From assembly GCA_028714855.1 (NCBI GenBank), contig JAQTLP010000007.1, positions 124,001-188,000 on the forward strand: a stretch of 64,000 nucleotides of DNA. The letters run 5' to 3'. A model generated the notes under the pieces. The model saw only the letters and a list, made by a program, of their open reading frames with translations. It had not been told where the DNA came from and ran no database searches. A program made the position numbers and the translations under genes. Shown one piece after another: positions 58,011-64,000 of the stretch (its first letter is position 1; every line of letters begins with the position of its first letter). Origin of the DNA: Phycisphaerae bacterium (GTDB taxonomy: Bacteria > Planctomycetota > Phycisphaerae > Sedimentisphaerales > Anaerobacaceae).

Positions 58011-59999
58011 TTATTGGCCTTTTTGCTCAGAGTCCGGCGGCTTGTTCTTGGCCCCTTCGGCAGCCAACAGGTCAGAAACCGTAGGCTTGTCCAGTTCGCC
58101 GCCTGCCAGTATCAATTTAACGTCATCGGCATCGAGAGTCTCATATTTCAACAGGGCCTTGGCTATTTTCTCGAGTTTATCTTTATTTACTTCTATCAAT
58201 TCCTTTGATTTTTTGTAAGCATGGTCGATAAGCCTTTTCACCTCGCCGTCAATTTCCTCCGCTGTTTTCTCTGAATACTCTCTCTCACTCGGAATCAGGT
58301 ACGCCATATCCTTAAGCCCCGAATCTGATTCGTAGCTGATTGGGCCGAGTTTTTCGCTCATCCCCCAAGTCAAAATCATCTGCCTTGCAATAATGGTAGC
58401 CTGCTGGATATCAGCCTGTGCACCGCTGGATATATCATCGCAGAACATCTCTTCGGCAATACGGCCGCCGAAGCAAACCTGCAAAAGTGCCATACAATAT
58501 TTTTTCGTATAATGCAGACGGTCCTTTTCCGGAAGCGCGAAAGTTGCTCCGCCGTAAGGACCTCGAGGTATAATACTGACTTTATGCAGAGGGTCTGCGT
58601 CTTGCAGTATCGATTGAACAAATGCATGCCCTGCCTCGTGGTAAGCGGTAATTTTCTTGTCAGACTCATCGACAACTCTGCTTTTTCTGGCCCTTCCCCA
58701 TCGGACCTTGTCCCTAGCCTCTTCTAAATCGGCCGTCTCAACATAATCTTTATCAGCCATAGTCGCCGCCAGGGCCGCTTCGTTAATAATAGCAGCCAAG
58801 TCAGCCCCGCTGAACATCGGTGTTCCGCGAGCCAATCGTTCCATGTTGGCGTCAGGAGACAATTTTACTTTCTTGGCGTGAACGCCGAGGATTTCAAGCC
58901 GGCCTTTCAAATCCGGCAGGGGCACCGAAATCTGTCTGTCGAACCTTCCGGGCCGAGTCAACGCATGGTCTAAAATATCGCCGCGATTTGTCGCTGCAAT
59001 CACTATTACCTGGTCGTTCGTATCAAAGCCGTCCATCTCAACCAAAATCGCATTTAATGTTTGTTCACGTTCGTCGTGTCCTCCGCCAACATAGCCTGGG
59101 CCGCGTTTCCGGCCGATAGCATCGACCTCATCAAGAAAAATAATACAAGGTGAATTTTCTTTTGCCTGCTTGAACAGGTCGCGCACACGAGACGCCCCCA
59201 CGCCTACGAACATCTCCACGAAATCGCTGCCGGATATACTGAAGAACGGCACCTCGGCCTCGCCGGCTATTGCCTTGGCAAGCAGCGTTTTCCCGCACCC
59301 GGGCGGCCCTACAAGTAAAACACCTCGAGGAATTCGGCCGCCGAGCCGTTGAAACTTCTTCGGGTTCTTCAAAAATTCGATTATCTCCGCCACTTCTTCC
59401 TTCGCTTCTTCAATGCCGGCGACATCCTTAAATGTTATCTGGACGCGGTCTTTGCTTTGTAATCGGTGCCTGCTTCGGCCAAACGACATCAGCATCCCTC
59501 CCGCACCGCTGCGTAGATTACGGGCGAACAAAAAGTAAAGAACCCCGAGCATCAAAACTATTGGGAATATCATACTCGCCAGATAACTGAGCCAGATACG
59601 CGGCGGCTCGGTATTAATCTTTATAGTACTGTTTTTTTCTAACAACTCCCCCAGCTGTTTACCCTGCACTTCCGGCTTATAATAAACCAAAAAAGCATCT
59701 TTGCCTTTGTCTCCCCTGCTGGCAACACCCTGCTTGTTGAATTTACCTACTATCTCTGTGTCTTTTATGGTAAAACTTGCGATGTAATCGCTCTTAACAT
59801 AATTGGCAAATTCATCCCAGCTAATCTCTTCGACACTCTGCCACTGCTGCAGCATCATCATCGCTGTGAATATCACAACTCCGATTATCAGGTAGGTAAA
59901 TGGCCCGTATTTATAACCCGATAGCGGAGGCTTTTTGCCCGGTCTCTCTTGCAGGCCTTGATTTGGCCGGGACGATTTCTTGTTTTGTTTTTTACCCAT
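58011..59999 (-). CDS. ftsH: ATP-dependent zinc metalloprotease FtsH
   Basis: 662 aa. Two N-terminal membrane helices (~32-48 and ~140-158) flank a small periplasmic domain. The AAA domain has Walker [17 protein letters not shown] (~231-246), Walker [17 protein letters not shown] (~286-301) and the arginine-finger [18 protein letters not shown]. The zinc site is [10 protein letters not shown] (~449-458). It degrades membrane and short-lived cytoplasmic proteins. An N-terminal Lys/Pro-rich cytoplasmic leader precedes the first helix. It is 51 bases after lptE. Confidence 0.96.
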   Translation of the reverse strand: MGKKQNKKSSRPNQGLQERPGKKPPLSGYKYGPFTYLIIGVVIFTAMMMLQQWQSVEEISWDEFANYVKSDYIASFTIKDTEIVGKFNKQGVASRGDKGKDAFLVYYKPEVQGKQLGELLEKNSTIKINTEPPRIWLSYLASMIFPIVLMLGVLYFLFARNLRSGAGGMLMSFGRSRHRLQSKDRVQITFKDVAGIEEAKEEVAEIIEFLKNPKKFQRLGGRIPRGVLLVGPPGCGKTLLAKAIAGEAEVPFFSISGSDFVEMFVGVGASRVRDLFKQAKENSPCIIFLDEVDAIGRKRGPGYVGGGHDEREQTLNAILVEMDGFDTNDQVIVIAATNRGDILDHALTRPGRFDRQISVPLPDLKGRLEILGVHAKKVKLSPDANMERLARGTPMFSGADLAAIINEAALAATMADKDYVETADLEEARDKVRWGRARKSRVVDESDKKITAYHEAGHAFVQSILQDADPLHKVSIIPRGPYGGATFALPEKDRLHYTKKYCMALLQVCFGGRIAEEMFCDDISSGAQADIQQATIIARQMILTWGMSEKLGPISYESDSGLKDMAYLIPSEREYSEKTAEEIDGEVKRLIDHAYKKSKELIEVNKDKLEKIAKALLKYETLDADDVKLILAGGELDKPTVSDLLAAEGAKNKPPDSEQKGQ

Positions 60000-60050
60000 A
60001 ATTTATATCTTTTTTCTATCGGTTCGACCCATAAGCTGCAATCGGCGATT

Positions 60051-60587
60051 TTACCATTCTTTTTCCATCAATTCTACGATTCTTTGCGCCAGCTTGTTTG
60101 CTGCAAGGGTCGCCCCATACCGAAAGCCTTGTTCCTGCCACTCGGAATAGCTTGCCGAGGCACTAATAGCCTCGTTGTCTATCAGCAATTCTCCTGTTTT
60201 TAGATTTTTCCAGTTAACTACAGCCCGCAGTTCCACTTCTTTCTCCATAGGGCGGCCGGTCTGCCGTTCCGTGCTGAGCCACAATTCGTCGATTGATACA
60301 ATCTGGCCGCTTATTATGGTGTCAGCCCGGTCCCTGCTGGAGATTATCTTGTATGGTGTCTCGGTCTCGATGCGCTTTGCCAAGGCGTCGGTCAGCTCGT
60401 ATTCCACTCCACGCCAAAAGCTCTTGTTGTCAAACATCTCCACGTAAACGCTGCCCACATCTTCCGGAAACAGCGATTTGTTGGAATAGCCGGTACAGCC
60501 GCAAAAACTCGCCAACGATGCGATAGTTATGCCGAAGTAAATTATAAAAACACTTTTTCGAGTTTCTCTGTGATATTCTTTTTCCAT
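60051..60587 (-). CDS. LPS-assembly lipoprotein LptE-like
   Basis: 178 aa. A hydrophobic signal ending LASFCGC (~26-32) has a lipobox-type Cys; then the LptE-like domain with SVYVEMFDNKSFWRGVEYELTD (~46-67) and ADTIISGQIVSIDE. LptE helps LptD place lipopolysaccharide in the outer membrane. The ATG at 60587 lies inside the bamD-like gene (46-base overlap) but has AAGGGG just upstream, so the overlap is real. Presence of this family and a BamD-like protein supports a diderm envelope. Confidence 0.82.
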   Translation of the reverse strand: MEKEYHRETRKSVFIIYFGITIASLASFCGCTGYSNKSLFPEDVGSVYVEMFDNKSFWRGVEYELTDALAKRIETETPYKIISSRDRADTIISGQIVSIDELWLSTERQTGRPMEKEVELRAVVNWKNLKTGELLIDNEAISASASYSEWQEQGFRYGATLAANKLAQRIVELMEKEW

Positions 60588-61549
60588 TTTTTCCCCTTTT
60601 TGGCGTCTGGTTTTTCCTCATTCATCGCCGCTTTTGCCCTATCGGCTGCAATACTTCCCGGCCAATTATCCACAACCATTTGATAATAAAGATTAGCCGA
60701 CTGCTTATCGCCGATTTGTTGATAATACTTGCCCGTATTAAATTCCTTGTAAGCTAATTGCTCATCTATCTGTTTCAGTATTTTATCGGCATCGATCTCT
60801 TCGGCATCTTCGGGATACCGCAATTTGAAATTCTCGTAATAGCTCTTTGCACTAATCAGGTCAGCGCCGTTATACTTTGGCCCTTTATACGCAGCGTGCT
60901 TGCATCGAGCCATATTCAGTATCGCATCTTTACCAATTTGCCCTGTCGGCCATCGCGATGATATTTCCGACCACTTATGGTAGGCCTCGGTAAACATTCC
61001 TCTTTTTTCATAGCTTTGGGCCACCGCCACAGCAGCATTCAGCCCAATGGGTGCCCCCCCTGCCCGGTCACTAATCCTCTCCATAATTTTAATGCCCTCG
61101 TCGTATGTGCTCATGACGAACACCCCAAGCACCCTTTTCTTCTGCCCGCCTAAAAAAGCCGTAGCTATGGCAAACTGTCTGTCCAGAGCTGCTGTGTAAA
61201 ATCCGCTTGTGGGAAATTCCACCAAAAACTTATCATAGGTCCTCGCCGCTTTGGTGAGTTTCCCTTCAGAATACAGCATCTCAGCCTTCATAAAGGCATC
61301 CAAATCAGGCCCCGCAATTTCCGGAAAGTCTTTTTTAAGTTTATCTATTGCCTGCCCGGCTGCCCTGGTTTGGCCCGTATTGACTAACTTTTTTATTTCA
61401 GCCACAGCCAGCAGATATTTATCTCCAGCTGATACGGCTTTCCACTGTCCCTCTTCGCCCAAACGCCACGTTTCCGCCGAGAACACCGGCAAAGCAAATA
61501 GTCCGGTAACCGCTGCTAACGTTACGAACAACCTCTTATATTTTCGCAT
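60542..61549 (-). CDS. BamD/YbgF-like TPR outer-membrane biogenesis protein
   Basis: 335 aa. A signal peptide (~1-24, ending FSAETW) lacks a lipobox Cys, so unlike BamD it is probably not a lipoprotein. Several TPR-like units follow, e.g. EMLYSEGKLTKAARTYDKFLVEFP (~89-112), YHKWSEISSRWPTG (~190) and GDKQSANLYYQMVVDNWPGS (~279-298). The C-terminus is Lys-rich. It heads the minus-strand operon with lptE and ftsH, which fits a role in outer membrane assembly. Confidence 0.8.
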   Translation of the reverse strand: MRKYKRLFVTLAAVTGLFALPVFSAETWRLGEEGQWKAVSAGDKYLLAVAEIKKLVNTGQTRAAGQAIDKLKKDFPEIAGPDLDAFMKAEMLYSEGKLTKAARTYDKFLVEFPTSGFYTAALDRQFAIATAFLGGQKKRVLGVFVMSTYDEGIKIMERISDRAGGAPIGLNAAVAVAQSYEKRGMFTEAYHKWSEISSRWPTGQIGKDAILNMARCKHAAYKGPKYNGADLISAKSYYENFKLRYPEDAEEIDADKILKQIDEQLAYKEFNTGKYYQQIGDKQSANLYYQMVVDNWPGSIAADRAKAAMNEEKPDAKKGKKWKKNITEKLEKVFL

Positions 61550-61763
61550 AATCCTGCCCCGCCAATCACCAATTACTTGTTACCAAATTACCAGTCACCG
61601 CAACATTATACACGTTCTTCCAATCATTGCAAACCTCCAACTTAAAATATACTATCTTCCGTTTCACCCCCAATTATCCATAAACTCACTTTTCCTTCTT
61701 TGCTCTTGGTTTACAACTTAGCTTATTCCTTCGACTTTGCTCGTCGCAGATATCGAACAGGAA

Positions 61764-61886
61764 ATGTCGGAACGGCAAAAGGAGGATTTCGCCACCATGA
61801 AGGCAACGGTTAAACAGGAGTGTTTTTGCCAAATCGAGGCGAAAAAATGGTCAAAAATTCGGCAATTTTTCTCCAAAACCCCGTAG
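61764..61886 (+). CDS. Possible 40-aa ORF or gene fragment
   Basis: MSERQKEDFATMKATVKQEC and on to SKTP, with the frame open some codons further upstream (VADIEQE). It reads like protein (charged helix with Cys-rich middle) but lacks good start support and any relative I know. AAAGGAGG at 61778-61785 would favour an inner ATG at 61798. Confidence 0.22.
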   Translation: MSERQKEDFATMKATVKQECFCQIEAKKWSKIRQFFSKTP

Positions 61887-61958
61887 TTACCACGATTGAC
61901 CTAACTATGCCAAAAATCTTATAATTTATGCATTGGTGGCATGTTAACATATTTTGTA

Positions 61959-61987
61959 GGGGCAGCCTGGTGCGGTGGGGCTGCCCC
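61959..61987. repeat. GC-rich 8-bp hairpin
   Basis: GGGGCAGC (61959-61966) pairs with GCTGCCCC (61980-61987) around a 13-base loop. It lies about 45 bases before the small gene at 62034, in the likely 5' leader, with no T-run. Confidence 0.5.
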
Positions 61988-62033
61988 ACACTGTACGGGG
62001 GATAAATAAGACAAAATTAATGGGGGTCAACCT

Positions 62034-62273
62034 ATGGAATTAGCACAAGAGCAAAAGCAAGAAACGGGGAAAATCATTAACGATTTAAAAGATTTCATAT
62101 CATACAAGTCAGGGTCTGAGAATCTTTGTAAAGCACGCTACTTTGGATTAGAGGAATACATTGACTGCTTGGAAGAAAATGCGAAAAAGTGTGAATTTTC
62201 ATTACCTTTCGGCGAAGGGTATCTCTGTAAATGCACCCTTCGAATTTATATTGCAAAAAATTTAAAGATGTAA
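62034..62273 (+). CDS. Small Cys-containing conserved-looking protein
   Basis: 79 aa. Acidic and helical at the start, then NLCKARYFGLEEYIDCLEEN (~31-50) and KCEFSLPFGEGYLCKCTLRI (~52-71), five spaced Cys that could bind a metal. The end IYIAKNLKM is basic. GGGGGT precedes the ATG by about nine bases. I recall similar endings in other planctomycete hypothetical proteins but no name. Confidence 0.6.
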   Translation: MELAQEQKQETGKIINDLKDFISYKSGSENLCKARYFGLEEYIDCLEENAKKCEFSLPFGEGYLCKCTLRIYIAKNLKM

Positions 62274-62399
62274 TCAACCTTTGCGCAGACTGCTTTGCAA
62301 ATGGTTCAGCTTTAAGCTGGCTGTGCGCGATTCATATGAAGAACTGACCCGCCGCTGGCGCGGTGAACTAAACAAACAATCCACAGTACCTGTACTATT

Positions 62400-62423
62400 C
62401 TATCTATCTATCTATCTATCTAT
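62400..62423. repeat. (CTAT)6 microsatellite
   Basis: Six perfect copies of CTAT, 21 bases past the stop of the RRM gene, i.e. in its 3' untranslated region. Tetranucleotide runs of this length are uncommon in bacteria and can vary by slippage. Confidence 0.9.
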
Positions 62424-62444
62424 GTTTGCTGCGTGAGGAAGCGT

Positions 62445-62771
62445 TTAGTAGCGTCTTCCGCCGCCGCCACCGCCGAAGCCGCCTCTGCCCCTGCCGCCTC
62501 TATCTCTTCCGCCGCCGCTTGAGCGCTCGACCCTTGGACGAGCTTCGTTGACGGTAATGGTCCGCCCCATCAAATCAGTACCGTTCATTTTCTCGATAGC
62601 GCTTTGTGCTTCTTGTTTAGAGGGCATCTGCACAAAGCCAAACCCTCTCGATTCGCCGCTGAATTTGTCTTTTATGATATTAGCGGATTCTACCTGTCCA
62701 AAGGCTTCAAAAGCCTTGCGTAAATCATCTTCAGTTACCTGATTTGCCAAATTACCTACATAGATGTTCAT
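62445..62771 (-). CDS. RRM RNA-binding protein with Gly-rich tail
   Basis: 108 aa. One RRM: RNP2 NIYVGNL (2-8) and RNP1 RGFGFVQM (42-49), then a C-terminal tail rich in Gly and Arg (RDRGGRGRGGFGGGG). This is the plan of bacterial Rbp proteins, often cold-induced. AAAGGGA lies ten bases before the ATG. It binds single-stranded RNA; targets are unknown. It is monocistronic, with a microsatellite just downstream. Confidence 0.95.
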   Translation of the reverse strand: MNIYVGNLANQVTEDDLRKAFEAFGQVESANIIKDKFSGESRGFGFVQMPSKQEAQSAIEKMNGTDLMGRTITVNEARPRVERSSGGGRDRGGRGRGGFGGGGGGRRY

Positions 62772-63144
62772 ATTGTCCGTTCCCTTTCATTCAAACCTGT
62801 ACCGGAACCACTGCCTGCCATCGAATAACTGCGTTGCCGCGTCTATCTCATCGTTTGTTCTGATACTTTTCCCATTAAAAGTGCCCAGCTACTCAGCCAA
62901 GCTTGATTTTCCTAATACCATACCAAACAGATAAATGCAACATTGAAAAATTATTTTTTCAAACAAAAAATTATCCCGCAGGCAGGACAAACAACAGGTA
63001 ATTTCCCTCCAAAACGTAGCGAGAAGCTATTTGAAAAGCACTGCGAGGCGGTTTAGATGCTTGATTAACAAAGCTGTTTGCAGTACAATAAGCATGTCAG
63101 CCCGGATGTCGGCTGTTCTAAAGCGTTGAAGTAAAACCGCCAAA
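62772..63144. other. Intergenic region between the RRM and GH8 genes
   Basis: 373 bases, divergent, so both promoters should lie here. On the minus strand 62787-62887 a 33-codon frame ends ATQLFDGRQWFRYRFE and may be a gene tail left upstream of the RRM gene, but it has no start and cannot be assigned. Nothing else stands out. Confidence 0.4.
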
Positions 63145-63195
63145 ATGAGAAGTTTAGACATCTTTATTCTGCTAAGTTTGATTATATTAACATAA
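63145..63195 (+). pseudogene. Signal-peptide-like ORF out of frame with GH8
   Basis: MRSLDIFILLSLIILT then a stop (63193-63195). It has the basic start and hydrophobic core of a signal peptide and ends three bases before the first ATG of the GH8 frame, in a different frame. A one-base change would join the two. Confidence 0.45.
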
Positions 63196-63197
63196 CT

Positions 63198-64000
63198 ATG
63201 TTAACACCCGCCAACAAAGCGTCCGCATCAGACTCTAATGGCTCAAAACCAACGGGGGCATATTATTCAAATATATATCATAATCTATTCGTTGAACTTT
63301 TGGGCGAGTCCCCATCGCAGATACAAACCAAGTTAGACAACACCTGGAATCAATTATTCTATGGAGACAATAATACCCAGCGTGTCTATTATCCTGTTGA
63401 CGCCGATATGGCTTATATGAAAGATACTTTACACGATAATGTATGCAGCGAAGGTATGTCTTATGGGATGATGATAACCGTCCAGCTAAATAAGAAAACA
63501 GAATTTGACCGTTTATGGAAATGGGCCAAAACGTATATGCAGCACGGCAGCGGGCCGCGAAAAAATTACTTTGCCTGGCTGCTAAATACAAATGGCACTA
63601 TCATCGACCCTAATTCTGCTTCTGATGGTGAGGAATGGATTGCAATGACTCTGTTTTTTGCCTCTGCAAGATGGGGAAACGGGACAGGTATATACAACTA
63701 TCAAGTCGAGGCACAAGCCATTTTAGACGCAATGCTTACCCCAAAAACTCCTTCTGGAAAAGACGATGAATTGACAAATATATTCAACAAGACAGAAAAA
63801 CAGGTCGTTTTTGCCCCCATAGGTACTGCTGCCGCTTTTACTGACCCTTCTTATCATCTGCCTCATTACTACGAGCTTTGGGGACGTTGGGCAGATAAAG
63901 ATAATCAGTTTTGGTTTACTGCAGCTTCTGTCAGCCGACAATTGTTCAAAAATGCAGCTCACCCAACAACAGGTTTAATCCCCGATTACGCCCATTTCGA
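63198..64000 (+). CDS. Glycoside hydrolase family 8 enzyme, xylan-active type (partial)
   Basis: At least 267 codons, open to the window end. YYSNIYHNLFVELLG (~21-35), VYYPVDADMAYMKDTLHDNVCSEGMSYGMM (~60-90, with the acid Glu in SEGMSYGMM), EFDRLWKWAKTYM and DGEEWIAMTLFFASARWG (~140-157) are GH8 features, closest by eye to reducing-end xylose-releasing exo-oligoxylanases. The first in-frame ATG gives no signal peptide; one is encoded just upstream in another frame. Extracellular xylan use fits the dockerin-like secreted proteins elsewhere in the window. Confidence 0.85.
   Translation, partial: MLTPANKASASDSNGSKPTGAYYSNIYHNLFVELLGESPSQIQTKLDNTWNQLFYGDNNTQRVYYPVDADMAYMKDTLHDNVCSEGMSYGMMITVQLNKKTEFDRLWKWAKTYMQHGSGPRKNYFAWLLNTNGTIIDPNSASDGEEWIAMTLFFASARWGNGTGIYNYQVEAQAILDAMLTPKTPSGKDDELTNIFNKTEKQVVFAPIGTAAAFTDPSYHLPHYYELWGRWADKDNQFWFTAASVSRQLFKNAAHPTTGLIPDYAHF

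Larger units (their letters stand above)
61550..62033. other. 484-base intergenic region
   Basis: Divergent between the bamD-like gene and a small plus-strand gene. It holds one candidate 40-codon ORF (61764-61886) and a GGGGCAGC/GCTGCCCC hairpin (61959-61987). The part 61550-61730 shows nothing beyond an AT-rich, promoter-like stretch. Confidence 0.5.

Noticed and set aside
62400-62423. CRISPR-like array
   Set aside because: A simple tetranucleotide run without spacers; no CRISPR repeats or cas genes seen anywhere in the window.

Overview
The window looks like a chromosomal segment from an anaerobic planctomycete, most likely of the class Phycisphaerae. This is inferred from family content, not from a marker-gene tree. 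Pointers are two secreted proteins ending in the duplicated dockerin-like tail (Asp-rich loops followed by an A-x-N-W-L type helix) common in that class, an unusually long SecA (1211 aa), a TPR protein of planctomycete style, an Rnf complex, a class II (B12) ribonucleotide reductase and FeoAB. No rRNA, tRNA or CRISPR array was seen.

Layout. 1-3.5 kb: minus-strand operon ribF / CNNM-type CBS membrane protein / NrnA-like DHH phosphoesterase. 3.6-6 kb: a promoter with a 7-1-7 palindrome drives a His-rich metal membrane protein and a Fur-family regulator; a CorA-like channel follows. 6-19.3 kb: a glycan-synthesis region. It holds mannose-6-phosphate isomerase, a DPM1-like GT2, a STELLO-type glycosyltransferase, two GT-C-like membrane proteins and a methyltransferase; then, on the minus strand, a WecA-type phosphoglycosyl transferase and an ATP-grasp enzyme; then a NusG-like antiterminator and a run of glucuronokinase-like GHMP kinase, GalU, a small membrane protein and UDP-glucuronate 4-epimerase. 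The last run could convert free glucuronate to UDP-GlcA and UDP-GalA. 19.4-24 kb: a secreted subtilase and a dtxR-feoA-feoB operon with its operator inside the promoter. 24-26.2 kb: nrdJ.

26.4-36 kb (minus strand): secA with a four-fold internal repeat, an upstream HExxH protein preceded by a broken copy of the SecA N-terminus, rnr with a small membrane ORF overlapping its end that has no normal start codon, rpsT and a TPR protein. 36-44.5 kb: glyA, a Nudix-like protein, a 1317-aa secreted protein, a Gfo/Idh/MocA-like protein that lacks the EKP motif and a zinc-ribbon membrane protein. 44.7-51.2 kb: rnfCDGEAB preceded by a small Cys-rich membrane protein, with apbE (the flavin transferase that would flavinylate RnfG/RnfD) convergent at the end.

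51.3-54.8 kb: a B12-binding radical SAM protein with an apparently leaderless promoter, then a repeat-rich stretch with a NucS-like nuclease and the tail of a lost histidine kinase. 54.8-61.5 kb: minus-strand operon bamD-like / lptE / ftsH / dsbD / nth / LOG-family, an envelope and quality-control set. 61.5-64 kb: small genes, an RRM RNA-binding protein and the start of a GH8 xylanase-type gene that runs off the window and whose signal peptide lies in another frame.

The observations most worth following up are the SecA locus (internal repeats plus a SecA-derived fragment beside a metallopeptidase), the plant-like glucuronate/STELLO combination, the membrane ORF overlapping the end of rnr, and the two well-formed metal-regulator operators.
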